A stretch of 64,000 nucleotides of DNA from Spirometra erinaceieuropaei (lineage: Eukaryota; Platyhelminthes; Cestoda; Diphyllobothriidea; Diphyllobothriidae). The translations under genes and the position numbers were made by a program. Under the pieces are notes generated by a model that saw only the letters and a program-made list of their open reading frames with translations, was not told where the DNA came from and did no database searches. Positions 1 through 13,100 of the stretch are shown piece after piece; within the stretch, counting starts at the first letter, position 1; each line of letters opens with the position of its first letter. Where the stretch lies: positions 569,263 through 633,262 of the forward strand of contig CACRXP010000143.1 of the NCBI GenBank assembly GCA_902702965.1, read 5' to 3'.

Positions 1-14
1 TTTTCCTTAACCAT

Positions 15-140
15 TTAATGTAAAATCGCGCATTCGCACTAGCTTTTCTTTTGCATAAAACCAGTTGATCTCGCCGTCTGTGTGTTTCGCGGTCCCACCT
101 TTAAAAAATCCATTATCAGGACAGCCGTGGCTTTTACATT
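15..140 (+). repeat. Module X, copy 1 (sequence that elsewhere borders TTAGGG-like tracts)
   Basis: This stretch matches, by eye, segments near 19722-19870 and 22452-22600. The shared text runs CTTTTCTTTTGCATA, then a CACTTGACCTCGTCGCCTG-like stretch, then a C-rich part ending near a run of A. In the other two copies a degenerate TTAGGG tract lies immediately to the left. Here the left side is cut off by the window edge. It has no coding potential that I can recognise. Function unknown; probably part of a composite mobile repeat. Confidence 0.5.
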
Positions 141-269
141 GCAGCATCCTGGTATCATAAGGACCGTTGATCGCTACTTTCCAGACGGTAAATTTATCAT
201 GTGTTCATTTCTCTAAAGTCCCGTCAAAAAATTTGATTTATTCTAGAATAACACACTATCTAACGGCGT

Positions 270-1050
270 CATTTGTGTTGCTGGTTGATTTACTTCTTCC
301 ACAAAGCCTACCTGATTGGTGTATTTGTTAATGAAACAAGCTTCGATCCGTAGTACTCGCAGTTGCTGCTCTGAGAGTTTTCAAGACGAAAGGTTGTGGA
401 GCATGTCCGTCGTTTCCGCGTCTGCTGGCTGCAATTTAACCAATCGTCTAGCTTTCTGATACAGACAATTGGGATCCTTAAATTTGTCCTTAATTTTCGC
501 ATCAACGGAAAAAGGCTAGCGCATAACAACTGTTAGTTCTTGGCCTGCTTGTATGCAGCTTTTCCTGCAGATTGTTCGTCTTCTATTACCTTATTCAGAG
601 ATGGCGCGTTAGGTTCTCCACAGTCCATTATCCTATTATGACCTTGAGCCGAAAGGACAGCTTAAACTTAGCAAGAAAATTTGTAAGCTGTTGCAAGTTT
701 TAAGAAAAATGTCGCATTTTCTCGAATCCGACACGTGGCTGACAGGTTTATTGTCAACATCGAAGATGTGTGACAGATCTTTTGCGCAAATGCCATAAAA
801 TTAGGCGACAATTCTCTTGGTACTACTTTTACTCTGCTTGACGTACCGGGCCGAAGAATTTAGTATCCTTGGAAAGGATCTTTACGCAAAGCCTGTCCAT
901 ATTTAGCTTCCGGGTGTTTTCTGCGACTGGCATTAGCATCTCAAATAACCTTTGACGCCTTAACTGGTAGACTCAGGTTAATTTCATCTGGTTCCGTTTG
1001 CCTTCATTACTTGTCTTCTATGCTATACATATGTCCGATCGTGTTACGAT
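270..1050. other. Unassigned interval
   Basis: Only short open frames are present. A 73-codon minus-strand frame at 308-529 resembles nothing I know. No tRNA, repeat unit or transposon motif was recognised. Confidence 0.4.
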
Positions 1051-1053
1051 AGG

Positions 1054-1287
1054 CACTTGTCCCGTTGTGCCTTTGGGCTCCATCTTTCTCGAGCCCAACG
1101 AGCAGCCAAGCAGTGGCATATGATATAGGCAGAGTACTATTACCGACAAGGACAAGGAAGACTAAAAAAGCCATTTCTGACTCATTGGTCGTCATCAAGC
1201 AGTCATACCCAATCCCAAAATGTGGAACACCTGGGCTCCATGTCACAACCTTTTGGTTAGAAGTCCAACGTCCTTAGCCACGGGCTC
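1054..1287 (-). mobile_element. tRNA-Arg-derived SINE copy, minus strand
   Basis: Read on the minus strand, this begins with a tRNA-like head. The anticodon arm GTTGGACTTCTAACC has loop CTTCTAA, giving anticodon TCT as in tRNA-Arg. It continues into a tail with GGTGTTCCACA, then TGACGACCAATGAGTCAG, then CTTCCTTGTCCTTGTCGG, and ends in GGCACAACGGGA. The same order is seen at 45313-45560 and 44985-45321. The B box is decayed in this copy. Short open frames across it are by-products of the repeat. The tRNA-Arg origin is inferred from the anticodon arm and from the A and B boxes of the better-preserved copy at 45.3 kb. Confidence 0.7.
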
Positions 1288-1440
1288 ATTGTCCTGTCGG
1301 TTGTGATGCGGAATATACAATGGTAGACGGGTGTTCATCGACCGTGTTACGAAACTATCTATATCATGAGCCTCTGTACGGCTGCTGGTTGGGCTCGATG
1401 GAGGTCCTTAAGGCACAACAGGACGAGTAACGTCCGTAAC
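1278..1440 (+). mobile_element. SINE half-copy in plus orientation, head-to-head with the 1054-1287 copy
   Basis: The text CTGCTGGTTGGGCTCGA followed by AAGGCACAACAGGACGAGT matches the distal tail of the SINE seen at 45490-45560. It is joined to the tRNA-side boundary of the minus-strand copy, giving an inverted, head-to-head composite. A second copy of this half opens the second tandem unit at about 3830-3990. Confidence 0.6.
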
Positions 1441-3829
1441 ACGAGCGGTGAGCGGCCTTTTTCATAGGTATGAATGCGAACTAAGCCAGAAACATTACTG
1501 TATTTTTGCACCTGCATTCGACCTCCTCCCTTCGCTTCGGTGGCATATTCACATTATGTATTTTAAGCTGTTTTGCTGTTAATGCCTATTTAAGTGTCTA
1601 CTTTCGGAAAAAAATATCTGGTTTTCGAGGAATACGCATGAATATGAAACGTCCATTCATCAATTTTACTTACGGTATATTTTCTAACAAAGCAGTTATT
1701 TATTGAAGTAGGATTGAGTTACTACCCATGTAATAGGGAAATGCGTTACGTTAGTACGGAGGCGAGATGGAGAGGAAGAGGTTAAGATTTCTGCCCAATC
1801 ATTCCGCTCGGTTTCGCGATATTGCCGAATACTTTCTTCAAATATTATGGCTTACCCATTCAGATGTCAAACAACTAATGAGACTCCAGAGACACCACAA
1901 AATAGGGAGCCCGTTGTGGGAGTTACATGATGCCAGTTCAAAACTCGCGGAAATGGACTCCGTACGCCCGATATGTATGCCAGTCTCATTCAAGGCAAGG
2001 TGTATCAAGTTCAAAACATGATGACATTTGTCAGTCATAATGTATAAAAGTAAATCGCACCCTATGAGGATGACACTATTCTTCAATGAAAATTAGTAAA
2101 AACAGCCGAATTTCATTCTAACCAGACGCGTCTAAACGTTTTAGATGGCATTACTTGTATGGCCGACGCATGTTGACATGATACTGCGCGAAACTTTTGA
2201 CATGAGTGTTTTCAAAATTGAGTCGTCACGTAAGAAATGACTGACACGCGGAATGGGAGTTCCACGACAAGGACTAAATTTACATTGGCGAGCTCTAGTT
2301 TGGTAAAAGGCTGCAATAACTTCCTATGCTTTAAATTACTTCACTTCATTTGCATACGAGTCCTGATTAGGTTCGCATGCCCCTAGGGACATTAATCTGG
2401 GTGCATTCAACTTGCAGTCGCATTTTGGCAGACACGGATATAGGAACAACCATGCGTCAATATGTTGACCTGCAGTTGCTCTTTACTTTGTTTCTTTTTT
2501 GAATTATTTCAAGCGAAAGTGCCTTTAATGTATTAGTTGGTGGGCGCATATATTGCTGTGTGAACACATTGTAGAGGATTTAACTCAAGAAGTTATATTT
2601 TATCGACTTTGTCAACCCAACATTTCGAACACCTTAGGCACTCAAAAGGACTTTGTGGGATTTCTGCAGAAAACATCATTTTGGTTCAAAAGCTATTTCA
2701 ATGCTTACGTGCCCAATGAGATTCGAGGCTTAATTTGTATCATTGGAAAGATTAAAGACTTTGCTGTTTTATTCGATTGTTATTTGAAAAGTAAGATTTT
2801 ATTTGAATAATTTCACAAAGAGTGAAACATAGTCCTCGACTAAACAACACTACTGCGCTCTTTTAGTTGTTTAGTAGTGAATATGGAAACTTGGGCTTAT
2901 CGTTTGTCCGCGCACCGTTTTCATTGCTAATCAGTCGCCACTTGTATCCCACTGATGAATTCTGAGAAGTACGAGGTTATTCCATGTCAAATGCTGAATT
3001 TCACTTTAAATCTTCCTGTCGAATTTGAAACTCAACCGATGTCCCGGAGGATTAATTGTAAATTTGCCTATTAGTTTCTAGGGAATAGAAAAAACCGAAC
3101 AAGCGAAATTCGAAAGCATGCCAGAAAGCGTTTAGAGAACAGCGGAGGAGCCAGCGGTGGGCGTCAAATGTTGTGTCTGGGTTTTTTGACTATTACTCGT
3201 GCTTTCATTATAGTGGGTGGGTCCACATAGTAGGGAATACAATTTTAAGTCATATGCCAAATTATAGTATGCTATGACCTAACTAAGGCATATCTCGCTC
3301 ATATGTAGAGTACACTGTTTAAGAATGAAGAACCAGTCTTGCGAAGGAAATTGTTTCAGTTGTTTTCCAAAACCCTTGTCATAATATATTGTGTAAACTC
3401 ACTTGAAATCTCTTTCTTGTCATACTACGTTTAGGCGAACGATCGACTATTTACGGATCGCATGTAGGTTTAGCATCTTTTACCAATCTCACCACACATG
3501 GAATCGAAATCAATTTTTTTACTTCTTCCTGCGGTTTTTGGACTAATTTATGTGTCAAAAAGTCCTTTTTTAAACCCGCATAGTCAGTAACAAACGCCCG
3601 CAGAGGTACACGTATGCCAGTAATTTGATGTCCTGGTCAGCGTATAAAATTACTGCCAATAGAAGCGAAGAGCCGAGTCCTGGACACCTGGATTCACGAA
3701 TAATCACATTAGTATCACCTTTACTCTCGCAGGGCCCAAGTCCTTAATATTCAACTTATTTGTTTTCTTTAATCGCACGACTTGATAAAAACGTCTTTTG
3801 ACGAAGGCTCAAAAAAACAATTGTAACGC
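1278..3829. repeat. Tandem duplication of about 2.5 kb, copy 1
   Basis: The block from the CACGGGCTCATTG motif at about 1278 to the TGTAACGCCCA motif near 3829 is repeated directly downstream at 3830-7213. Matching landmarks are ATATATCATGA-type text at 1371 and 3915, CCCCTAGGGACATT at 2380 and 4970, TATGTTGACCT at 2460 and 6005, and TCTTTAATCGCACGACTTGA near 3767 and 7160. The first 160 bp of each copy is a SINE half in plus orientation. Copy 1 has about 135 bp (roughly 3100-3238) that copy 2 lacks. No protein is recognisable; frames at 1767-2021 and 2553-2810 are not kept open in the other copy, so they are probably chance. Confidence 0.8.
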
Positions 3830-5049
3830 CCACGGGCTCATTGACCTGTCGGTTGTGATGCGGAATACACAATAGTAGACGGGTGCTCAGCGACCGTAAT
3901 ATGAAACTATATATATCATGAACCTCGGTACGGCTGCTGGTTGGACTCGACAGAGGGCCGTAAGGCACAGCAGGACGAGTAACGTCCGTAAAAAGATCGG
4001 TAAGCGTCCTCTTTCATAGGTATGAATGCAAACTAAGCGAGAAACATTGCTGTATTATTGCACCTGAATTCGTTCTCCTACCTTCTCTTCGATGGCATAT
4101 GTACGTAATATCTTTTAAGCTTTTTTGCAGTTAATGCTTACCAAAGTGTCTACTTCCGAAAAAAATATCCGGTTTTCGGAAATACGCATGAATATGTGAC
4201 GTAATTGCATAACTTATACTTATGGTACATTTTCTAACAAAGCAGTTATTTATTAAATTAGGATCGAATTACTTCGCATCTAATAGGGTCTTGCGTCACG
4301 TTAGTACGGAGGCGAGGTTGAGTTGAAGAGGTTAAGATTTTTGCCCAGTCATTCTGCCCGGTTTCGCGAGATTGCCGAATACTTTCTTTAACTATGATGA
4401 CTTACAAATGCAGATTTCAAACAACTAATGAGAGCCCAGATAGACCACGCAGTGGGGAGCCCGTTGTAGGAGGACTGTATACAGTACGGTGGGGTTAAAT
4501 AATGCCGGTTCAAAAGGCGCAGAAATGGATTCAGTAAACCCGATATGCATGTCAGTCTCACTTAAGTTAAGGTGTATCAATTTCAATACATGATGACATT
4601 TCTCAATCATAATTGACTTAGTTGTCTGGAAGTAAATCGCACTCTATGAGGATGACACTCTTCTTCAAACAAAGTTATAAATACAGCCGAATGTCATTCT
4701 AACCAGACGCTTATAAACGTTTTAAATAATATTACTTGTATGGTCGAGGGCAAGTTGAGAGGATTCTGCGTGAAACTTTTGGCCTGAGTATTCTCAAAAT
4801 TGAGTAGTCACGTTAGAAATAACTGACACGCGGAACGAGAGATCAGTGACAAAGACTAACTTTACATTGGCAAACACTAGTTTGGTAAAAGTCTGCATTA
4901 ACATCCTATGCCTGCTTGCCTTAAATTACTTCACTTCATTTGCATACGAGCCCTGATTAGGTTTGCGTGCCCCTAGGGACATTTATCTGGGTGCATTCAA
5001 TTTGCAGTCGCTTTTTGGCAGACACGGATATAGGAACAACGTGTGTGTC

Positions 5050-5993
5050 AGCAAACCGCTAGTGACTTTTGTCAAATTTTAGGTTGCAAATCTATGTCGT
5101 ATGCGTAAAGACGTTGGCAATACAAAGTAACACATTAAAATTCACTTTTCTGGCATGATACATTTTGACAGACCACTTTAAGGTTAGAAAACAAATGCGC
5201 AGTTGCTGGTTGTGTATGTGTAGCAATCGAAACCTTTAAAACGTGACGCGCATCTGGTCTTTTATAAGTACACAACACCATTGGGGGTTCAGGGTGGTTC
5301 ATAAAAGCCTCCATAACTCATTTTTTCGAATTAACGAGTGCTGCTCTGTTTACGGTCCTTCTCCCCATCTAAGAAACCAAAATGTACGAAAAACAGTTCC
5401 CTATTATATTTGTCTGATTTATGCAGGATGTCTTCTGGTTCCTAGCAGGAAGGGTCTCGCAAGAATGACAAGTGTATATTTGATAACGCGGTTTTTTCAC
5501 AAATAGTTGGTTGTATTGGGCTAAAATGTTCATTGAAATTTCGGGTCTGATATTAAAACTTTCTGTTCCGGTGACCTCTCTCCATGTCTTGTACTTTATG
5601 ATTTCTGAAATTTTTCCCCTGATTATCTATACCGTATATATTATTATATTTTAAATTTTTGATGTATATCATTATACTATGCACTATTAACTTATTTAAC
5701 ATATCACAATACATATGATTTTGCGCAACAGTTTACTAAAAATAATAAGATTTTCTTTTCATTCTCAGGAAGGGAATACAAGTTTCAGCATTTAAGACGC
5801 AAATTGTTTAACCAATCTGTATGTATTTCCTATAGAATAAAGTCTCCGTTACTGATTTTTGCATATTTATCTACTCAAAATTATATATATATATATTTAT
5901 AATTACTGCCTTATATTATTTTAATTCCCCTCAGGAAGAGGCATGGTTATTTGCGGAAAATATTTTAGAAATCAGAAAACTTTCCCACCTTCT
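5050..5993. mobile_element. Insertion of about 0.95 kb inside tandem copy 2
   Basis: Copy 1 reads straight through this point (ACAACCATGCGTCAATATG at about 2446). In copy 2 the left flank ends GTGTGTCA and the right flank begins ATGCTTTA, both resembling the ATGCGTCA of the empty site. This could be a diverged 8-bp target duplication. The interior is AT-rich, with a TA microsatellite at 5881-5902. It contains an 87-codon plus-strand frame (5243-5506) that I do not recognise. No clear terminal inverted repeat was seen, so the element class is open. Confidence 0.5.
5881..5902. repeat. TA microsatellite
   Basis: A short TA dinucleotide run within the AT-rich insertion. Confidence 0.8.
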
Positions 5994-6629
5994 TATGCTT
6001 TAATATGTTGACCTACAGTTGCATTTTGCTTTGTTTCTTTTTGAATTATTTCAAGCGGCAGTGCCTTTAAGGTAGTAGTTGGCGGGTGCATGTATTGCTT
6101 TATAAAAACATTTTAGAGGATTCAATTCCAGGAAGTTATCTTTTATCGACTTTGTCAACCCTAAATTTTGAACACGTGAGGCACTCAAAAGGAATTTGTG
6201 GGATTTCTGCAATGGACATCATTTTGGTTCAAAAGCCGTTTCAGAGCTTACGTGTCCAATTAGATTCGAGGCTTACATTAAAGCATTGGAAAGATTAAAG
6301 ACTTTGCTGTTCTATCCGAGTGTAATTTGAAAAAAACGTTTTTTGAATTCTTTTACAAAGAAAGAATCGTATTCCTCGATTGAACAACACTGTTGCACTC
6401 ATTTAGTTGTTTAATAGTGAATATAAAAACCTAGGCGTATAGTTTGTTCCCGCACCGTTTTCACGGCAAATCAGTCGGCACTTGTGTCTGACGGATGACT
6501 TCTCAGTAGTACGAGATTATTCCATATCAGAGGCTGAATTTCAGTTTAAATCTTCCTATCAAATTTGGAACCAAACCTGTGTCTCGGAGGATTTACTGCA
6601 AATTTGCCCGTAAGTTTCTAAGGGATAAA

Positions 6630-6652
6630 AAAACAAAACAAAACAAAACACA
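6630..6652. repeat. AAAAC microsatellite
   Basis: About four AAAAC units in tandem copy 2, at the site where tandem copy 1 has different sequence. Confidence 0.85.
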
Positions 6653-7213
6653 ATCTTAAGTCATATGCCAAATCATAGTATGCTAAAACCTAACTAAGGT
6701 CCATCCTGCTCATTTGTAGAATGCCCTGTTTAGGAGCGAAGAACCAATCTTACAAAGAAAATTGTTTCAGTTGATTTCCCAAAACCCTAGTCATATTATA
6801 TTGTGTAGACTCACATGAAGTCTCTTTCTTGCAATAATACGTTTAGATGAACGGTCGTCTCTTTACGAAACGCATGTATGTTAAGCATCTTTTACCAATC
6901 TCTCCACACATGGAAGCGAAATCAATATTTTACTTTTTTCTGCGGTTTTTGGACTAATTCTTGTGTCACGAGATCCTTTTTAAACTCGCATAGTCTGTAA
7001 CAAACGCCCGCAGAGGTACACGCTTGACAGTGAGCTGATAACCTGGTCAGTGTGTAAAATTACTAGACGTTTGACGAAATCCGAGCTCACGAATAATCCC
7101 GTAAGAACCACCTTCACTCTCTTAGTAAAAAAAATCCTTAATATTCAAATTATTTGTTTTCTTTAATCGCACGACTTGACAAAAACGTTTCTTGACGGAG
7201 GCTCATAAGACAA

Positions 7214-9834
7214 ACGCTACACCCATTGCATCTACAGATCAGGGCCGCTTTTGGACTCTAAGAGTCCTTCGTTGAGTGCATTTTACACAACTGACTAGAT
7301 AGATGCTTATGTAGTCTAGTTCGTCTGAGGGAATATAAAAATATTTTAGTCAATATTTCTCAGTCGTCAACTGCATTAACTGTTTGTGTAAAACTTTTAA
7401 TTTTAACAGGATTTCAGTTGGAATCAAAGACCTGAGTTAACTATTAACGATGATTAGGTCAGAATAGAATTCAAACTGGCTTTGCATGGGCTGAGTTGTT
7501 GATTTTTGTGTGAACATAGTGTTAGTAGCTCAGGACGTTGAAGCCTCCATAGTGGACATGCTCCAGTGGATGTCGATACTTCTGAAAATTTTGAGCAAAC
7601 TTTATAATATAACACGTATTTTGCAACCTTTCTGTCAGAGAAAAAGACACAATTCAAACGAAAATTACATTAATTGTGGAAATACTGAGGCATTTGCATA
7701 ATTTAGTCAGTTAAATGGCATCGAGTTGGAGAACAATGCCCGCAGACTGCAAAAATATTCCTATCTGGAAAAATGGTCAATGAAAAATTGAAAGTTCCTC
7801 TATGAGCACTGTCCTGCCGTGAAATGCAAATTAAATCTGATACGTTTATCAGGAAGAAGGTTAGTGCGCGCTAATATGTAGACAGCTAACGTAAAAAGGT
7901 CTCCTTAAGCATCGCAAAGGAGGCGACATTGGAAATAAATAAAGTTTTTCTTGCAATTTCGAAGCAAATGCGATTTACATGTTACACTTGTTCTGACCGG
8001 TCATAATATATTACGTACTTGAAACAATATTTGTCCCGCATGAATTTTCAGCACGCATACACAAAATAATTTATTGCGACAAACAAATTTCGGGACGGCT
8101 TGTCAGCTGCAACTAGTCGCTGCATAACAGAGATAACGAATGAGGAAGATCCACAGTGACTTGAGCTTCTAGAGAGAAAATCGATAAAAACAGCACGGCC
8201 ATCACTTACTGTATGCAGACGAATTAATAAAAATTCTAACTTCAAAAGCACAACTTAGAGAAAAAAAAAAGGGAACGTTACCACGCAGAGCATGTGTGTG
8301 AATCAGAGGGATGAGATTTACCAGGGTATGCTGAGGTTAACCATGTGGTCTGACTGTTTTCATACGTCGGGTTTGCTCCGTGTTCGTTCGGGCATGAACA
8401 ACTTGGATGTTGCGCTATTTGGAGGCAGCCTACATACGGCGGTAAAAACCCGTTCTATGCAAACAGTTAGACGACGTGAGCAACCCTAGTATGTCATGCT
8501 AAATCTCAGTCCTTGATTTGCGCAACCTCTCTGCGTGCCAACTACCCCATTTCCTTCCCTAATTTGTGTTTTTAAGTTACAATTTTTTATCAGTCTGCGT
8601 GCAGTAAACGATGACCTTGCGTCTGGTATTGATGTTCTCTGTGGAACTTCAATTCTCTGAGTAGTTCTCATCCGTTATCTCCGTTATGCAGCAACAGGTT
8701 GCAGTTGATAAGCCATCGTTAAATTTGTTCGTTACAATACATTCTCTTGTACGGTTGCTCAGCTACCTTTCTCTCTTTGCAGTTTCATTCTCAAAAATTT
8801 CAGTGACGTGTAGTTAAAATTCGAAAATGCAATGTAGACAGAGTTACTTTAAACGTTTGTAATCTATAAGGGCTTTTCGTGAGTTTATTTAAGAATAAAG
8901 AACCGGAAGAACGTACTGCCAAATGATGTTTGGTTCCTCAAAAGTCACTGCTTCAAAATATCACGTCAGAAGCGTAAGAGAATGACTTGGAACCAAAAAA
9001 TTGTTTATTTTTGGGTTTTTATACTTATGAATAATTACGTAGACAAGCAAGCACCAGTTATAGTGGCATTTGACAATGATAAACAATTCAAGTCTGGAAT
9101 TGAATGCACAGGGTTCTTTACCCTTGCGACAAATCGATATATCCGAAGCTCAAGCTTAAGGCAGTTCACGACCTGTCCTGTTTCCTGTGTGGGCCATCAT
9201 CTAGATGATTACGAATTCAAACCCGTGAAGCCTTTTAATGTGTGGGTAGTCCCTTGTAATAATTCGTCATCCTGTTGCAGAGTCAGCATAGACGCGTTTA
9301 TGCGCGATCCGAACATACACCCTGTCTGACCTGTTTAATTGTAAAGTATGTTTTGGCAAGAGATACGGTACACTGTACTGAACTGCCAGGTTGGATTCAG
9401 TTTGTTTTCGAATTTAATTACCATGACGCGCCTGGTGGCCTTGGACCGATGACCATCGCGCTCTATCGCCTCTGCAACATCTCAACGGTATGACAATGTA
9501 TGCCATATCATGGTTAGCGGCTTCGCTGGAGTCAGCTGGGAAACAAAGTCGTAATCAACGGATTATGAACACGCCAGTTAAGCCATTCTACAAGAACTAC
9601 TTGTGTGCTTTTACTTCTGGTTTGCTGTAGTCAGTCTAGACTTCTTTTAAAAGTGGTCAAGGTTCGATTATGCTGTCCTGGTCCCAAGTGTAAACGAAAT
9701 GTGGGTAAACTAATCCAAAGAGGGATGTTGAAATTGTTAGCGGTAAAGGTAGTCGAAGCTCAAATGGATAAAGCAACGTGATTTATGACAAATCAACTGC
9801 AACATTAAAGGAAGCCTAGAACCCCCGCAATATC
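7214..9834. other. Unassigned interval
   Basis: Contains frames of up to 115 codons (8982-9329, plus). None has a motif I recognise. No transposon ends or RNA genes were seen. Confidence 0.4.
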
Positions 9835-10115
9835 CCGGCCCTAACGGTAAATCTACCCGTAACTCCGAAGGTAAACCAACGCCAACTCCAAGCTTAACAC
9901 TAAACCTCATCCAATAACCACCAAAATTCCTAGCCCTAACTCTGAACCTAAACTTTACTCTGACCAAAATCCTAACCCAACCCTAACTCCAACCTTAAAA
10001 CTAAACACAAACAATCCAAACATTAAATCCAAGTAAAACCATTAAACCTAACACAAATACTAACCCTAAACTGAATTCACAAGAGTACACTAGCCCAAAC
10101 CCTAAAACTAACCCT
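9835..10115 (-). repeat. Degenerate telomere-like tract (CCCTAA on the plus strand)
   Basis: About 280 bp is built of irregular variants of CCCTAA, such as CCTAACCC, ACTCTGAACC and AAACCTAACAC, so the TTAGGG strand is the minus strand. The units are heavily mutated, as expected of an old interstitial telomeric or minisatellite tract. A 76-codon minus-strand frame across it is a by-product of the repeat. Confidence 0.8.
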
Positions 10116-12734
10116 GTCTCTAGACCGACACACCAGGTCGCCCTTTTCCGTTTCGCCTTTGGCTACTTTCCCACTTACGATTTTACCATCCTCCTTCAGC
10201 TCACTTTACCTACAATGCCCACATTGCGCTCACTGTTGGAACTAGGACTATGTAACTGACCCCTAACGAAGTAAACTTCTTTTTACACAGCCATGCAAAA
10301 CACAGAAATAGTCGAGGATGCCAAAGTTTACCCACAGCGCGGCACAGGAGTTGAAAGAAAACTTATGGGTTATTTTCCAATCGTGGGTTTAGCTTCACAT
10401 GATATCTTGAAGACAAAAGCCTCCAATTTTCACTATTTTGCTCTACTCGTGGCGGTCTCGTAAGTTATTTGTCTTTCGCGTTAGAGCAGGCCGTTTAAGT
10501 AACTGTAGCGTGCGCGTGTAGGTTTTGAAACACTTTGTATATTAAAAAATTCAAAACTCATGTGAAACCGAACAGCTGGTAAGGTCTCACAAATTTTCGC
10601 GGGCTTCTCATAGCTAAAGGCGGAGATAGAGGGCATTTTGAACGTCGATTTTAATAGGTTTCATACCGAGCATAAGTGCTAAAACAGGTTGACACTGAAT
10701 TTTCTTAAATAATCTTGAGTTAACTATTTCCTGCTAATTGTCTGATATTTAACTTTCTAAAAACCGTTTGTCATTACCGATTAAGGTCCTTAAATTATGA
10801 ACACACGCAACTAAATCAATTGGGGGTTTAGCAAGCGCTTCAAGAAGTTGCAGGTGCACTGAATATCGAATGCAAATCAGAAAACGAACCCTGGGTTTGA
10901 TGATATCCACGTAGGCGGAGTCGTCGCAAACACTCATAGGTTACCGAGTGCTCGTATATAATACTTCATACGGCAGAACGGATCATTTAAAACGTTGAAA
11001 ACTAGACTGCGACAGAATACGAAAATGACATTGTGCTCCTATCATTTCTAAATTTAACCTTTAATAGTTCAACTCTCTCCCATCGGGTCGCTGGTCCCTT
11101 GTCCTATTGGGTGTGTTCGTGAATACTTACTGTTCTGAGGAGCGTTCACTACCGGGTTATTCTGAGCTAGTGCCAGTGTAGGGCTAAATAAAAGACGGCT
11201 TATAACTTAGAAATGTTAATTGCACTCTGCTCTGTCTTTTCTAGAACTCATTACTGCCTGCATAAGTGGACGCTACGGAAATGTCCGAAGGAACAACCGT
11301 CGAGCAGGTACCGCAACCGATTTGATAGGTTCACTTCTATTGCAGTCTTACGTACCGATAAACATCACTGCCTAATGCATTGACAATTTTCAGAAACCTC
11401 ATTCTAGTCATGAAGAGATGCAAAAGCTGTGGAATCGGCCTATTGATCAGCCAAAAAATACTTAAGATGAAATCTTGGCAGTGGACTAGACACGGTTTTC
11501 AATTTCAACCCTGTCATTCTTTTTAAAAATGGTTGTGATGCAATTTTATTGCTTTAAATTTTACTTATGTGGGCTGCAACTCATGGCGCAGCATCTAGAC
11601 GGACTGTCAAAATGCCACTTCCTATCCTGACATTTCTGCTCACTCAGACAGACCCTAATGGATCCGGTCTCTCGAGACTAAGAATGTGATGTGTCCGTGC
11701 ATATCTTGCTAACCGGAACAGACGGCGACGCAGCGAGATTTAATGGGCTGCATTAGCAGTGTTGGAAAATCGTCCTGCCTTTGCCGCACACATAAGACGC
11801 AAGCTAATTTTTTATTCGAAATGTAGAAGATATTTACAGCTTGTAAATAAAAAATGGTCAAAATGACATTCTTATATAGAAATTTATTACCTGGCAGTAT
11901 TTTTCCAAAACGACAGTGGGACGTTTAGGATCTCGCAGATTTCTGAAATTGTGCCTCATGAAATTAATTGTCCTATTATGTTAGAGAAAACCCATAGTTA
12001 AACGGATGCCGAATTTGGTCAAAGAGGAAGATAAGCTTGTTTCTTGAGGATAATATGAATCACGGGCATACCCGTTCTAATCCTTGTCTTATACAGGAGG
12101 GCTGTCGTGATGTAATAGTGTTGGCTTGGCACGTACCGGCAGCCAACGCAGTAATTTCATTATTTTTACAGAACTTTAACTTCTTCTTCACCTTAGTTGG
12201 GAAAAAATAAATGGCAAATTTCCCATGGTTCCGAGATTACAGCTAATAAGGCGCCTTTATTAGAACATTTTACTCAATGTCCAACCTTTTCAGGGCGGGC
12301 TAGCTGGTAATTTGTCCTTGGCTCGATCTTCGCGCACATAGTAGCAAAGACCACCATTTAGACGCCAAAGAGACCTTCAGAGTGATTGAAACTGTCCCGT
12401 CAAGTTATCCAAAACTACTTGGACAGCGCTTGTTGACTACGACAGAGGCGGCTGCAATCAGGCTACACGGACGGAGGAACATCATACAGGTCTCACATTT
12501 GCCATTGCTCAAAGCAATCAAGCCAGCCACCAGCATATAAATATCCTCCCCGAGAACTCATATTCTCCCTGTCGCAGACTGGAATTTTGGCGTTTCACTC
12601 CCCCTCCCCTCCTCGGACCCGAGCTACGGCATAATTATCTGCATGCCCGTATCTATTAATTTATTACTTCAATAGCCATATGACTGGACAGGCCTGAAGG
12701 GAATTTGTCGGAATCACACGCATGCTCGCAAAAT
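10116..12734. other. Unassigned interval
   Basis: No frame above about 62 codons and no recognisable repeat family. Confidence 0.4.
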
Positions 12735-13100
12735 TTCGTTTAGTATTTCAAAACCGAATTTTAACTTTCCCTTCAATTAAGAGATTTAAAGAAGACCTAA
12801 GTATTCTACAAAATGGGTAAAATAGTAAATTGTTTACATATGAATTCTATGAAATATATCTGAGTTCTAAAGGGCACCGAAAATCAACGAGAAAAAGTCA
12901 TACTTATAAATTATCATTTTTTCAGTATGTGCCCTATGAAAGCGACTGGAAAGAAATTCGCTCAACTTTGTTCCTAACGTAGTTGGATTGCAATCGGATT
13001 ATGCTGTAGGGTATATTCCCACTCTGATTGAGTAATCTTTTCAAAACAATAACGCATTTCTGAATGCCGGTTGACATTTCATGAGTTTTCATATCTACTG
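12735..13100 (-). mobile_element. Mariner-related MITE (family R), partial copy
   Basis: This matches the right-hand arm of the family seen complete at 30939-31918. Landmarks are ATGAAATAT followed by GGGCACCGAAAATCAACGAG, then ACGCATTTCTGAAT, then GTTGACATTTCATGAGTT, ending in CTACTG. That end is the terminal repeat shared with the Tc1/mariner element at 46076-47993. The left arm is missing. A 92-codon minus-strand frame at 12934-13212 lies mostly within it and looks accidental. Confidence 0.65.

Larger units (their letters stand above)
3830..7213. repeat. Tandem duplication of about 2.5 kb, copy 2, interrupted by an insertion
   Basis: This is the second copy of the 1278-3829 block. It opens with the same SINE half, and its homology ends near 7213, just after a TCTTTAATCGCACGACTTGA landmark. 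Alignment is continuous to about 5049 and resumes at about 5994, so about 0.95 kb is extra. At 6630-6652 there is an AAAAC microsatellite where copy 1 instead holds about 135 bp of other sequence. Many small differences (by eye roughly 15 percent) show the duplication is old. Confidence 0.8.

Noticed and set aside
1007..1277. Overlapping 79- and 70-codon frames on both strands
   Set aside because: Both fall on the SINE copy and follow its sequence; no protein family is suggested.
9835..10115. True chromosome end
   Set aside because: Units are heavily degenerate and the sequence continues for 54 kb in one direction and nearly 10 kb in the other, so this is interstitial.
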